DNA of 64,000 bases from Craspedostauros australis (taxonomy: Eukaryota > Bacillariophyta > Bacillariophyceae > Mastogloiales > Achnanthaceae): positions 1,217,369-1,281,368 of the forward strand of contig JAMXDE010000021.1 in the NCBI GenBank assembly GCA_026770025.1, written 5' to 3'. Below, piece after piece: positions 20,701 to 32,369 of this stretch; positions within the stretch are counted from its first letter, which is position 1; each line of letters starts with the position of its first letter. The notes below the pieces were generated by a model. That model made no database searches and was not told the DNA's origin. It saw only the letters and a list, made by a program, of their open reading frames with translations. The translations under genes were made by a program, and so were the position numbers.

Positions 20701-23493
20701 TTCACGGCATCGAACACGCCGCAACAGAACGGCAGAGTGGAACGCAAGTTCGCGTACCTCTACACCAAGATCCGCTCCATGCTCAATGGAGCACAGCTCG
20801 ACGAAGAATATAGGCATGGCCTATGGGCAGCAGCTGCAAGCACTGCCACCGCCATCGCAAACATCACCGTAGCGAAGAATCAAAAGGAGTCACCACATCG
20901 ACAATTCTTCGGCAACGATCCACCATATGCGGACGCACTCCGCACTTTCGGAGAGGTGGGTGTTGTGAAGACTACCTACGGCGGGATTACCGCCAAGCTC
21001 AAGAATAGAGGAGAAGAAATGGTGTTCATCGGATATGCACACCAACATGCATCAGGGGTCTACAACATGTACAGACCATCAACCAAGTCACTCATCTGCT
21101 CACGCGATATCAAGTGGCTCAACCAATCGTACGGACAGTTCCGTGGCTGGGCACCAGCACCGAACATATCCAACGAAACAGGAATGACAGACGCAAACGG
21201 CTTCACAACCATCGGACGGAAGGGAGCAACGCCAAGGACGGCAACGCGTCAAACATCGGAAGGGAAGAGAGTATCTTTCGCTGACAGCAACATGTACTAC
21301 ATCCTATCGGACAGCGACGACGAGGATAATGAGGACGACGGAATAGTAACTCAACTGGTCCATAATGACGAGGAAGATCGGAGCGAATCCAATCATGAGG
21401 ATGACGAGATTTTACCATCCGGCGACGAAGCCGACGATGACACAGGTATCACTCCTCCGAACACACCAGCGAAGTCTACACATGGCACACCATCCAGACC
21501 TCCACCGAGCAAGCCAAGCAAACGTGACACAACTAGAAAGGAGAGGATCCGACGTCACGAAGCACGAGGCAGGAAGGGAGAAACTAATCCCAAATCAACA
21601 ACAGGGAAGAGTATCCCCAGAGCTCTACGTGAGCTCTCGGACTTCAACGAACGAGGTCGAAAGGAAGTAGGCTATGAGAGCGATCCATCATCTGATGAGG
21701 CGAGTGACGAACTCAGCGATGAAATGATCGACGACTTCAACAACGAAACTACAGATGACGAAGAAATCGCAGATGAAGGAGAGATTGAGATCACTCACTA
21801 TAGCACAACAGGACTGTACGGAATGAATGCAATCATTACCGAATCACCAGCGATCGACATCGGACTGTCGATGCAGGACCAGAACAAAGAACCAGAGAAG
21901 CACATCGAACCTACAACATTCGATGGAGCCTTCAATCACCCAGATCCCATCCATCGAAAGGGATATCGAGCAGCCATCAAGAAAGAGTTCGACTCCATGG
22001 ACACACGCAAGGTGTATAGCAAGATCAAACGAGATGCCATCCCACGCGGCCGCAGATGCTGCAAGTGCAAATGGGTCTTCAAGCTGAAGCGTGACGGCAC
22101 ACATCGAGCGCGGCTCGTTGCATGTGGCTATTCACAAATCGCAGGAGTGGACTTCCAAGAGCACTACTCACCCGTCATTCATGACGTGACCTATTGGGTC
22201 ATGATGGTGATCATGCTGATCAAGAAGATGGACTGCGCACTCGTCGATGTCGTAACGGCATTCCTACATGGAGACCTCGACGAGGAAATCTACATGAACT
22301 GTCCCAACGGGATGGATCATCAACCAGACGAAGCCCTGACCCTACACAAGCCAATCTACGGACTTGTGCAGAGCGCCAGGCAATGGTTCAAGATGTTGGT
22401 ATCGACCCTCAAGAATATCAACTTCGAACAGAGCGCGGCAGACCCGTGCCTGTTCTACAGGAAGACGAACGAAGGAAGCATGATCGTGGCCATCTATGTG
22501 GACGATTGCTTCTGCTGCGGAGACTCCAAGGCACTGGAGACATTCCTGAAGGACATCCAAGGCAGCAAGTTCAAGGTGACAATCGAGCGTGGACTCGGAG
22601 ACTACCTCAGCTGCAACATCGAACTGAACCATGACAAGACTAGAGCGACATTGCGTCAACCACACCTCATCCGACATCTCATCGAAGAGTTCGGAACCAA
22701 GGTTGAGAAGATGCAGCGCTACGCGACACCGGGAACCCCGGGTCAAATCATCGTACGACCATCCGAAGATAACGGACTGCAGAAGGTCGGAACGGAAGAA
22801 CATGCCGAATACCGCCGAGGCGTCGGTATGCTACTCTTCCTCATCAAGCACTCGCGACCAGATATCGCGAACCCTGTGAGGGAACTCTCCAAGGTATTGA
22901 TCGGGCCCACCAAGGCTGCAATGAAGGAGATGTATCGGATCATCAAGTATGTGATCGATACAAAGGACTATGGATTGAAGATCCATCCAGCGCGTCCAGA
23001 CGACGACGGCTGGGACATGGAGCTCTTCTGCGATAGCGAATATGCAGGAGACAAGAACACGAGAATCAGCGTAGGGGGATTCATCCTATACCTGTGCAAG
23101 GTACCAATCCTTTGGCGATCCAAGGCACAGAAGGCCGTCACACTCAGCTCATCCGAAGCAGAATACGTTGCCCTTTCCAAAGCGGCAAAGGAGATCTTCT
23201 TCGTCGTGCAGCTACTTGAAAGTGTGGGCGTCCCAGTGAAGACACCGATCAAGGTCCGTGTGGACAACATCGGAGCGATCTTCATCGCCAAGAACCCATC
23301 GACATCCCAACGATCGCGGCACATCGACGTGCGCCATCACTACGTGAGGAACATGGTAATCAACAAAACCATCGAAATCATTTTCGTCAAATCCGAGCAG
23401 AACACAAGCGACGGATTCACCAAGAACATCAAGGCCGACTTGCAACGTGAACATGAGAAGTCGTACCTTGACACATCGAGAACATTCGAATGA
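17704..23493 (+). pseudogene. gag-pol: Copia gag-pol of element Y, one premature stop
   Basis: One frame runs from the ATG at 17704 (MATSANMNKRRIK) to 23493. It is broken only by TAG at 18064-18066 (codon 121), where X has GAG at 24838-24840. Downstream the frame is fully open. In order: gag, two zinc knuckles (CHNCGVYGHRSTDC and CNYCGIFGHREAEC), an Asp/Glu-rich stretch, protease DSGA, and integrase (FIDIS, RGDNSGE, QNGRVER). RT (VDVVTAFLHGDLDEE, YVDD) and RNase H (CDSEYAGD, SSSEAEYVAL, SRHIDVRHHY) follow. The N-terminal gag segment of X is missing. The stop in gag should abolish pol unless it is read through. Confidence 0.9.
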
Positions 23494-23505
23494 CCGAATG
23501 CACAC

Positions 23506-23513
23506 AGGAAGGG
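23506..23513 (+). other. Polypurine tract of Y
   Basis: AGGAAGGG abuts the Y 3' LTR; the same tract precedes the X 3' LTR at 30251-30258. Confidence 0.6.
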
Positions 23514-24309
23514 TGTCGAGATGTACATGTGAGTATATGTCAAGATGTACGTGTATATGTGCATCGTTCACCCGTTATTCTCTCATACGCACTTGGACGG
23601 TACAACTACATTCGTGTCGATAGTATACTGTGATTCGTCAGAATTACAGAGGAAATGGAACACACGAAAAGGGGCAAGATTTCTGGAGGAAATTTGCAAA
23701 TAACGATTTCTGAGAGAATTGGAAGATCGTCCGTCCATCCATCAATGGTACCAAGAGAATCTCGAGGTACTTCCCAACTAAACCTCAGATGACGATATCA
23801 TCTGACAGACCACTGCATCACCAATGGAACATGACATCTGGAGAGCAGAAGGACGCCTACTGACGTCGACAGGATGTCATCGTGTCACCACGTCAACATC
23901 TGTCTCCAAGTCAGAGCAGGAGGCGAAGATCCGATGACCGAAGGACATCAGCATCATGGATACAGAAGGTGAACTTCAAATGGCGAGTACTCATGGAGTA
24001 GGAGCCAGTACTGAATGAACGGAGTGTCGAATACGGAGTACGTATCGAACACGGAGTATCGTGCGCGACGAGCACACGATGTTGAGAGAGAGAGAGAATA
24101 CAGAAGAGGAGCGAGAGAGCATCTCGCGTACCGACTCATAGTCGGAGACTGAATCTACGAAACAGATTGAAGCACCGAGAGCATCGGGCAAGAGAACGGG
24201 CGTACACCAAGAGGATTGGAGTAGCCAACTAATGAAATAGCAAACAGACGACTATCAACCAACACCATCTTCCACGATCGTAGGTTACCGTGAGCGGAAC
24301 TTGCCAACA
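23514..24309 (+). repeat. Y 3' LTR
   Basis: 796 bp. It pairs with 16739-17534 by shared variants and is followed by GAGCAT (24310-24315) and the continuation of X gag. Confidence 0.88.
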
Positions 24310-24478
24310 GAGCATTCGCACAGCCAAACGAAGTGGTAAAAGTGAGACACCACCAGGAGGAGAATTTGTGAGCAAATCAACCCTCGCGAAACAACAAGCA
24401 AAAATCGAAGAATCGACAACACAGAAACAGACGGAAACCAAGGGCGCGAGCGCACCAACAACGAAACAACGAATCAAC

Positions 24479-27400
24479 ATGGCGACATCAGCCAACATGA
24501 ACAAGCGACGCATCAAGCCGCCGATGTTCAGCGGTGAACAGGAAGACTATAGCGCATGGGAGTCCCAAGCAAAGGCATACGCTCGTGCACAGAAGACGAG
24601 AGACGTGATGTTGGGCAAGACCAAGGTGCCAACAGTGAGTGAGATCGCGGCAGCCGCTGACGATGCCAAGGAAGCGATGGAAGAGATCTACGAGCTGGGA
24701 TGCGACTGCTTCAGCGATCTGATCCTCATGATGGATGCAGAGAAAGGAAAAGGCAAGCAGGCCATCCAGTACATCAACCAATGCATCTCCGACGACTACC
24801 CCGAAGGAGACGCACACGCAGCGTGGAACGTTCTCGCGGAGAAGTTCCGACCATCCGATGCGGTGACGAAGATCAAACTCAAGCGCCAATTCAACAACGA
24901 AAAGATGAAGAGAGACACGGACCCCGACATCTACATCACGCAACTCGAGAGTCTACGATCACGTCTCCACGATGTCAAGTACGAGATCACGGACGAGGAA
25001 ATGATCATGCAAATCCTCAGCACGGTGAGCAACGAATACAGAACTCACATCGTGAACTTCCAACACCAACTCACGTTCAATCCAGAACTGGTTACCATCA
25101 ACACGATCAGAGGAGTACTCCGTACTGCATACGCCACTCACAGAGGAGGCAAAGCATACGTCGACGACTTCCAAGACAGCAACACGAAGAGCAACGACAC
25201 CGGCTTCACAAGCACCGGTAACTTCAAGGGTACTTGTCACAACTGTGGCGTGTATGGCCATAGATCCACCGATTGCCCAGAACGCAAGAAATCGAACAAC
25301 AAGAAAAACAACAACAACAACAAAATGAACGGAAAGCGTAACAAGGGAAGCGGCTTCAAGGGCAAGTGCAACTACTGCGGCATCTTCGGACATCGCGAGG
25401 CGGAATGCCGAAAGAAGAAGTTCAACGAGAAGAAGAAGGCCGACGAGCAGGCCAACACAGCAACACAAGGACACGACAAGAGCGGACACGAGATGGTACT
25501 CTCTGCGAAAGACATGCCGCTCTGCATGTTGGTGTCCGACGACTACATCGAAGACTCCTTCTTTGATAACTTCGAATGCGTCGGAAGTGACGACGAAGTG
25601 CAGGACGATGAGATCGTCCCGGAGTGGCTCAGCGAGGAGCCAATCATCCACGAGGTGGATCCAAGACGCGAAGTGAGCTATGAATGCTGCTTCAACGCGC
25701 ACGACCTGATCGGTTCATACGGCGACGAAGCTGAGATGGACGACGAGGCCAACAATAGCGACATCGAAGAGGCCATGAGCGATGACGACGACGACACCAA
25801 CGAGAACGGCGTAGATGAAGACGACGAGGCGAACCGCGGCGCGGCGCCGCCTCCTCCAGCGGCGGGGAACAACAGATCGGGCATCTTCGACGAGGATGAC
25901 AGCGACGAATCCGAAGACAGCAATCATCCAGATGACAGCTTCAACCCAAACGAGCGTGTCGTCTATCCAAGAGACATCGACTTCCCACCGATTGAGAATC
26001 CCAACGAGTCCAACTTCCTCCATCGTCACGACACCATCCCATATGCAACAGAAACAGCATTGGTGATCCAGAAGCAACTCATCTTCGATGCTGTAATGGA
26101 AGCAGGAACGAACCTCTTCCCAGGGCACGTGCAAGGAGTGCTCAGACCGATATGGGTGAACATGATGGGGTCCATCCTGTCCGAGAACTTCAGATCCATC
26201 GAAGAGATTCTCGCCAATTCGGTCGTCATCAACCGCATACTCGAAGCGAACGAGACAGAGACGATCCCAGAAACGGATCTACACTACATCCTTGGAGGAT
26301 GCATGCGTGTACTCTTGCGCGAGCGACCACGCGTCCATCCATACGATGCAGCCACAGGATCACATCGAAGCAACACGATTCCATCGGACTACGCGCAACT
26401 ACCCGATAACATGGATGACGAGGAACATCACAATCCATACAACGAAAATGGAGTTCACGAAGATGACGATGACGGCAGCTTCAACGACGAGATAGCTGCG
26501 GCAGCCGTGGAGCAGCTCCACGAACTCAGCACCAGATACAAGGACAAGGTCAACAAGAACACTTGGCTCGCCGACAGCGGAGACTCGTGTCACATCGTCA
26601 ATTCGGAAGCCGCTCTCTTCAATGTGCGGCACATCAAGTCATTCGTCCAAGTGGGAGACAGCACGAAGCTGGACTCTCCCAAAATGGGATCCATTCGCTT
26701 GAAGGTCAAGCAACGAGACAACACTGGCCACATCATCCGGCTCGATGACGTGAAGTACACACCGAAAATGGTGGTGAACCTTTTCTCCACGAACAAGGCT
26801 CTGTACAACGGTTACCAGCTTGGTAGCAACGGCATTCTGATGGACATCATCAACAGATCCGGAACGAAGATCGTATTCGACCGAGTCTTCCCCACAGCCA
26901 ACGGATTCATCACGGGAGTGCAGATGCATCCCATCATGCCAACGAACGACGACAAGGCTTGCACAGCCCTCGTCAAGAACCCATCCAAGGAGATCAGCGC
27001 GGTGAACTTGCATCGAATGCTCGGCCACGCGCCACTCGAGACCATGAAACGGACGGCCGCTCAGTATGGATGGAAGATTATCGGCGAGATGCCGGTATGT
27101 CGCGACTGCGCGGTCGCGAACGCAAGAGTGAAGAACATTCCGAAGGCAACCATTCCAAGAGCGACTCGCCGCGGCGAACGACTCTTCATTGACATTAGTT
27201 ACACTAAACACATAAGCTTCGGAGATAAACGCTACTGGACCCTGATCGTGGACGACCACACGGATCACTGCTGGAGTTTCTTTCTCAAAAACAAGAGTGA
27301 TCAACCAGGGTACATCAAACGATTCGTTCAAACGATCAAGTCACAGACTGGTGACCAACAGATCATCTTCCGAGGTGACAACAGCGGAGAGAACAAATCC

Positions 27401-30238
27401 ACGGAGGATATTCTCATCGATGCAGGACTCAACGTGAAATTCGAATTCACAGCATCGAACACGCCGCAACAGAACGGTAGAGTAGAACGCAAGTTCGCGT
27501 ACCTCTACACCAAAATCCGCTCCATGCTCAATGGAGCACAGCTCGACGAAGAGTATAGACATGGCCTGTGGGCAGCAGCTGCAAGCACTGCCACCGCCAT
27601 CGCCAACATCACCGTAGCGAAGAATCAAAAGGAGTCACCACATCGACAATTCTTCGGCAACGATCCACCATATGCGGATGCACTCCGCACTTTCGGAGAG
27701 ATGGGTGTTGTGAAGACTACCTATGGCGGGATTACCGCCAAGCTCAAGAATAGAGGAGAAGAGATGGTGTTCATCGGATATGCACACCAACATGCATCAG
27801 GGGTCTACAACATGTACAGACCATCGACCAAGTCACTCATCTGCTCACGCGATATCAAGTGGCTCAACCAATCATACGGACAGTTCCGTGGCTGGGCACC
27901 AGCACCGAATATCTCCAACGAAACAGGAACGACAGACGCAGACGGCTTCACAACCATCGGACGGAAGGGAGCAACGCCAAGGACGGCAACGCGTCAAACA
28001 TCGGAAGGGAAGAGAGTATCTTTTGCTGACAGCAACATGTACTACATCCTATTGGACAGCGACGATGAGGATAATGAGGACGACGGAGCAGTAATTCAAT
28101 CAGTCCATAACGACGAGGAGGATCGGAGCGAATCCAATCACGAGGATGACGAGATCATACCATCCAGCGATGAAGCCGACGATGACACAGGCGTTACTCC
28201 TCCGAACACGCCAGCGAGGTCTACACATGGTACACCATCCAGATCTCCACCGAACAAACCAAACAAACGTGACATAGCTAGAAAGGAGAGGATCCAACGT
28301 CACGAAGCACGAGGCAGGAAGGGAGAAGCAAATCCTAAGTCAACTACAGGAAAGAGTATTCCTAGAGCTCTGCGTGAGCTCGCAGACTTCAACGAACGAG
28401 GTCGAAAGGAAGAAGGATATGAAAGCGATCCATCATCCAACGAAGACAGTGATGAACTGAGCGATGAGATGACCGACGACTCCAACAACGAAACTACAGA
28501 TGACGAAGCAATTGCAGATGAAGGAGAGATTGAGATCACTCACTATAGCACAACAGGACTGTACGGAATGAATGCAATCATTACCGAATCACCAGCGATC
28601 GACATCGGACTGTCGATGCAGGACCAGAACAAAGAACCAGATAAGCACATCGAACCTACAACATTCGATGGAGCCTTCAATCATCCAGATCCCATTCATC
28701 GAAAGGGATATCGAGCAGCCATCAAGAAGGAGTTCGACTCCATGGACACACGCAAGGTATACAGCAAGATCAAACGAGACGCCATCCCACGCGGCCGCAG
28801 ATGCTGCAAATGCAAATGGGTCTTCAAGCTGAAGCGTGACGGCACACATCGAGCACGGCTCGTTGCATGTGGCTATTCACAAGTCGCAGGAGTGGACTTC
28901 CAAGAGCACTACTCACCCGTCATCCATGACGTGACCTATTGGGTCATGATGGTGATCATGCTGATCAAGAAGATGGACTGCGCACTCGTCGATGTCGTAA
29001 CGGCATTCCTACATGGAGACCTCGACGAGGAAATCTACATGAACTGTCCCAACGGGATGGATCATCAACCAGACGAAGCTCTGACCCTACACAAGCCAAT
29101 CTACGGACTTGTGCAGAGCGCAAGGCAATGGTTCAAGATGTTGGTGTCGACCCTCAAGAATATCAACTTCGAACAGAGCGCGGCAGACCCGTGCCTGTTC
29201 TACAGGAAGACGAACGAAGGAAGCATGATCGTGGCCATCTATGTGGACGATTGCTTCTGCTGCGGAGACTCCAAGGCACTGGAGACATTCCTGAAGGACA
29301 TCCAAGGCAGCAAGTTCAAGGTGACAATCGAGCGTGGACTCGGAGACTACCTCAGCTGCAACATCGAACTGAACCATGACAAGACTAGAGCGACATTGCG
29401 TCAACCACACCTCATCCGACATCTCATCGAAGAGTTCGGAACCAAGGTTGAGAAGATGCAGCGCTATGGGACACCGGGAACCCCGGGTCAAATCATCGTA
29501 CGACCATCCGAAGATAACGGACTGCAGAAGGTCGGAACGGAAGAACATGCCGAATACCGCCGAGGCGTCGGTATGCTACTCTTCCTCATCAAGCACTCGC
29601 GACCAGATATCGCGAACCCTGTGAGGGAACTCTCCAAGGTATTGATCGGGCCCACCAAGGCTGCAATGAAGGAGATGTATCGGATCATCAAGTATGTGAT
29701 CGATACAAAGGACTATGGATTGAAGATCCATCCAGCGCGTCCAGACGACGACGGCTGGGACATGGAGCTCTTCTGTGATAGCGAATATGCAGGAGACAAG
29801 AACACGAGAATCAGCGTAGGGGGATTCATCCTATACCTGTGCAAGGTACCAATCCTTTGGCGATCCAAGGCACAGAAGGCCGTCACACTCAGCTCATCCG
29901 AAGCAGAATACGTTGCCCTTTCCAAAGCGGCAAAGGAGATCTTCTTCGTCGTGCAGCTACTTGAAAGTGTGGGCGTCCCAGTGAAGACACCGATCAAGGT
30001 CCGTGTGGACAACATCGGAGCGATCTTCATCGCCAAGAACCCATCAACATCCCAACGATCGCGGCACATTGACGTGCGCCATCACTACGTGAGGAACATG
30101 GTAATCAACAAAACCATCGAAATCATTTTCGTCAAATCCGAGCAGAACACAAGCGACGGATTCACCAAGAACATCAAGGCCGACTTGCAACGTGAACATG
30201 AGAAGTCGTACCTTGACACATCGAGAACATTCGAATGA
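24479..30238 (+). CDS. gag-pol: Copia gag-pol body of element X
   Basis: The frame is open from 24290 (its first codons lie in Y's LTR). The first ATG is 24479; the original protein began at 16497 and entered this frame at 24316. From 24479 it has 1919 residues: gag, zinc knuckles near 253 and 305, an acidic linker, and protease DSGD at 699-702, where the usual fourth residue is Ala. Integrase has D905, D967 and E1003 (DD35E). RT has YVDD with Asp 1590-1591, and RNase H follows (CDSEYAGD, SSSEAEYVAL). There are no internal stops. It is more than 95 percent identical to Y in most of pol by eye, but the stretch from about 25720 to 26500 is much more diverged. Without its N-terminus the gag may not work. 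Confidence 0.9.
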   Translation: MATSANMNKRRIKPPMFSGEQEDYSAWESQAKAYARAQKTRDVMLGKTKVPTVSEIAAAADDAKEAMEEIYELGCDCFSDLILMMDAEKGKGKQAIQYINQCISDDYPEGDAHAAWNVLAEKFRPSDAVTKIKLKRQFNNEKMKRDTDPDIYITQLESLRSRLHDVKYEITDEEMIMQILSTVSNEYRTHIVNFQHQLTFNPELVTINTIRGVLRTAYATHRGGKAYVDDFQDSNTKSNDTGFTSTGNFKGTCHNCGVYGHRSTDCPERKKSNNKKNNNNNKMNGKRNKGSGFKGKCNYCGIFGHREAECRKKKFNEKKKADEQANTATQGHDKSGHEMVLSAKDMPLCMLVSDDYIEDSFFDNFECVGSDDEVQDDEIVPEWLSEEPIIHEVDPRREVSYECCFNAHDLIGSYGDEAEMDDEANNSDIEEAMSDDDDDTNENGVDEDDEANRGAAPPPPAAGNNRSGIFDEDDSDESEDSNHPDDSFNPNERVVYPRDIDFPPIENPNESNFLHRHDTIPYATETALVIQKQLIFDAVMEAGTNLFPGHVQGVLRPIWVNMMGSILSENFRSIEEILANSVVINRILEANETETIPETDLHYILGGCMRVLLRERPRVHPYDAATGSHRSNTIPSDYAQLPDNMDDEEHHNPYNENGVHEDDDDGSFNDEIAAAAVEQLHELSTRYKDKVNKNTWLADSGDSCHIVNSEAALFNVRHIKSFVQVGDSTKLDSPKMGSIRLKVKQRDNTGHIIRLDDVKYTPKMVVNLFSTNKALYNGYQLGSNGILMDIINRSGTKIVFDRVFPTANGFITGVQMHPIMPTNDDKACTALVKNPSKEISAVNLHRMLGHAPLETMKRTAAQYGWKIIGEMPVCRDCAVANARVKNIPKATIPRATRRGERLFIDISYTKHISFGDKRYWTLIVDDHTDHCWSFFLKNKSDQPGYIKRFVQTIKSQTGDQQIIFRGDNSGENKSTEDILIDAGLNVKFEFTASNTPQQNGRVERKFAYLYTKIRSMLNGAQLDEEYRHGLWAAAASTATAIANITVAKNQKESPHRQFFGNDPPYADALRTFGEMGVVKTTYGGITAKLKNRGEEMVFIGYAHQHASGVYNMYRPSTKSLICSRDIKWLNQSYGQFRGWAPAPNISNETGTTDADGFTTIGRKGATPRTATRQTSEGKRVSFADSNMYYILLDSDDEDNEDDGAVIQSVHNDEEDRSESNHEDDEIIPSSDEADDDTGVTPPNTPARSTHGTPSRSPPNKPNKRDIARKERIQRHEARGRKGEANPKSTTGKSIPRALRELADFNERGRKEEGYESDPSSNEDSDELSDEMTDDSNNETTDDEAIADEGEIEITHYSTTGLYGMNAIITESPAIDIGLSMQDQNKEPDKHIEPTTFDGAFNHPDPIHRKGYRAAIKKEFDSMDTRKVYSKIKRDAIPRGRRCCKCKWVFKLKRDGTHRARLVACGYSQVAGVDFQEHYSPVIHDVTYWVMMVIMLIKKMDCALVDVVTAFLHGDLDEEIYMNCPNGMDHQPDEALTLHKPIYGLVQSARQWFKMLVSTLKNINFEQSAADPCLFYRKTNEGSMIVAIYVDDCFCCGDSKALETFLKDIQGSKFKVTIERGLGDYLSCNIELNHDKTRATLRQPHLIRHLIEEFGTKVEKMQRYGTPGTPGQIIVRPSEDNGLQKVGTEEHAEYRRGVGMLLFLIKHSRPDIANPVRELSKVLIGPTKAAMKEMYRIIKYVIDTKDYGLKIHPARPDDDGWDMELFCDSEYAGDKNTRISVGGFILYLCKVPILWRSKAQKAVTLSSSEAEYVALSKAAKEIFFVVQLLESVGVPVKTPIKVRVDNIGAIFIAKNPSTSQRSRHIDVRHHYVRNMVINKTIEIIFVKSEQNTSDGFTKNIKADLQREHEKSYLDTSRTFE

Positions 30239-30258
30239 CCGAATGCACACAGGAAGGG

Positions 30259-31056
30259 TGTCGAGATGTACATGTGAGTATATGTCGAGATGTACGTGTA
30301 TATGTGCATCGTTCACCCGTTATTCTCTCATACGCACTTGGACGGTATAACTACATTCGTGTCGATAGTATACTGTGATTCGTCAGAATTACAGAGGAAA
30401 TGGAACACACGAAAAGGGGCAAGATTTCTGGAGGAAATTTGCAAATAACGATTTCTGAGAGAATTGGAAGATCGTCCGTCCATCCATCAATGGTACCAAG
30501 AGAATCTCGAGGTACTTCCCAACTAAACCTCAGATGACGATATCATCTGACAGACTCCTGCATCACCAATGGAACGTGACATCTGGAGAGCAGAAGGACG
30601 CCTACTGACGTCGACAGGATGTCATCGTGTCACCACGTCAACATCTGTCTCCAAGTCAGAGCAGGAGGCGAAGATCCGATGACCCATGAAGATCATGGAT
30701 ACAGAAGGTGAACTTCAAATGGTAAGTACTCATGGAGTAGGAACCAGTACTGAACGAACGGAGTGTCGAATGCGGAGTACGCATCGAACACGGAGTATCG
30801 TGTGGCACGAGCACACGATGTTGAGAGAGAGAGAGAAAGAGAGAGAATACAGAGAGGAGCGAGAGAGCATCTCGCATACCGACTCATAGTCGGAGACTGA
30901 ATCTACGAAACAGATTGAAGCACCGAGAGCATCGGGCAAGAGAACGGCGTACACCGAGAGCATCGGAGTAGCCAAGTAATGAAATAGCAAACGAACAACT
31001 ATCAACCAACACCATCTTCCACGATCGTAGGTTACCGTGAGCGGAACTTGCCAACA
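30259..31056 (+). repeat. X 3' LTR
   Basis: 798 bp, TGTCGAG...CCAACA, preceded by AGGAAGGG and followed by CAGGTT (31057-31062). It shares X-type variants with the split 5' LTR. Confidence 0.88.
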
Positions 31057-31062
31057 CAGGTT

Positions 31063-32221
31063 GAGGTTGGAGACAGAGCGGTGGAAGACAAGTCCCTTAA
31101 TGTGTGGGAAGCCAAGCAGCTTCATAGCAAAACTCAACAGAGCCTTCAAAGGCCAGCTGAGAGTTCACATGCTGCTGCGCAGTGTCGAAAGCATTGGTGA
31201 GCACTTTGTGGAGGAGCATGTATGCAGAGAGCTGGTGTTGTAGGACATCAAAAACTGCTAGCATACTTGAGCCGGATAGTGGGATGGTCAGGATTGATGA
31301 TTCCCTTGCCCTGGAGCTTGTCTAACAGCTTGCAGCTTGTGGAGAAGACACAAGAGCCATGGACGTTCCTGGGAATCACTGCTGTGCTGGGGTACAACAA
31401 ATCCAATGAGCAAAAGTGGACATCCACCAATGCCACAGCAGCATGGAGCTGCACATACCACAAGAAGACTTGGTCAAGTGTATCATCCGCAAGCTTGATC
31501 TGCTGTCAATCCCGCGCCTGCAATGCACTGAAACAGAGCAAATCGAGGGCATCACCAAATGGTGTAGCAATTGTGCCAACAGAGGGCAGGGGTGGAGTTT
31601 GTCACTGTGTAGGAAACACCAGACCCAGCAATGTAGCTGAACTCAAATGGATCTTGGGAAGGAATGGTGTCCTCACCAGGGACAGAAAATACTGTTTTCA
31701 TGGAGAAAGCGCAGGGGGCATGGCATCAGCATGTTTGGCACAGCCACTGTTGGCAGCCTCATCAACAGGGGCGTCATCATTGGCAGGAGCCTTGGAAACC
31801 TGGCGTCACTGTCAGTGGTGGCATCAACCACATCAAACATGGGAACTGATGATGGTGCAGTGTGCATTGGTGGAGTGATGTCGTAGACATGTGGAACAGT
31901 GATGGAGTGGCACAAAAAATCGTGGAACTTGCAGGCCTGGAAGTTGGTGACCAAATCGTCATTGTTGCTGTTGTCTCCACAAGTGTGAAACCACAATCAA
32001 ACTTCCCACATGCCATGGCTGTGGACAAGACTGCCACCCCAATGCACCAATTGGGCATGGAAAAAGGCATCATCACCATTGAGCAAATTGTAGAATTCAT
32101 GGTTGGTGGTGGTCTTGTTATCGTCCCACATGAGAGGAAACCACGTCCAACTGAGCTGCTCAGAGATGAGGCAGGCATCAACAAGAGCATGGCACTCCAT
32201 GTTATCATTGTTGGAAGCCAT
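31063..32221 (-). pseudogene. gag: Element F gag N-terminal part (degenerate)
   Basis: It starts at an ATG at 32221 (MASNNDNMECHALVDACLIS) and runs leftward through several frames to the X insertion at 31063. Beyond X, the frame resumes at 8204. It lies downstream of the diverged LTR at 32370-32505. It matches no X/Y or C/D gag by eye. Assignment to gag rests on position and on continuity with the zinc-knuckle region beyond the insertion. Confidence 0.6.
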
Positions 32222-32369
32222 GATGAATAGAAGAAGGAAGCAAGAACAGAGAGTATGGGGCAAAGAGGTTGAGGGAAGATATTGTGAATGCAACAGAATG
32301 TGATGTCCCAGAGCACTTAGGAAGAGAGGAAGTAATGAAAGACTTGTGTGACACGTGAAAAGGCCATAA

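Larger units (their letters stand above)
16739..24309 (+). mobile_element. Element Y: copia element nested in X gag
   Basis: LTR pair 16739-17534 and 23514-24309 (796 bp each), flanked by GAGCAT (16733-16738 and 24310-24315). The two LTRs share variants not found in X's LTRs. The internal region is homologous to X's but lacks the leader and the first 80 gag codons, beginning instead with GAGCATTCGCAC right after the LTR, exactly as X does after Y. This shared junction is unexpected for a simple insertion and implies later recombination or gene conversion. Confidence 0.82.
8211..31056 (+). mobile_element. Element X: copia element carrying nested elements C and Y
   Basis: X begins with TGTCGAG at 8211 and ends with CCAACA at 31056. 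It is flanked by the 6 bp duplication CAGGTT (8205-8210, 31057-31062). Parts: 5' LTR (8211-8424 plus 15833-16414, split by C), leader and gag N-terminus (16415-16738), nested Y (16739-24309), the rest of gag-pol (24316-30238), polypurine tract AGGAAGGG (30251-30258), and 3' LTR (30259-31056). The two outer LTRs share many diagnostic bases that differ from Y's pair, for example CAGACTCCTGC against CAGACCACTGC, and GGCACGAG against GCGACGAG. They are therefore one insertion pair. Confidence 0.85.

Noticed and set aside
16739..31056. Simple tandem duplication of one copia element sharing a central LTR
   Set aside because: Diagnostic bases pair LTRs 1 with 2 and 0 with 3, and the bodies differ strongly in the acidic linker; nested insertion plus conversion fits better.
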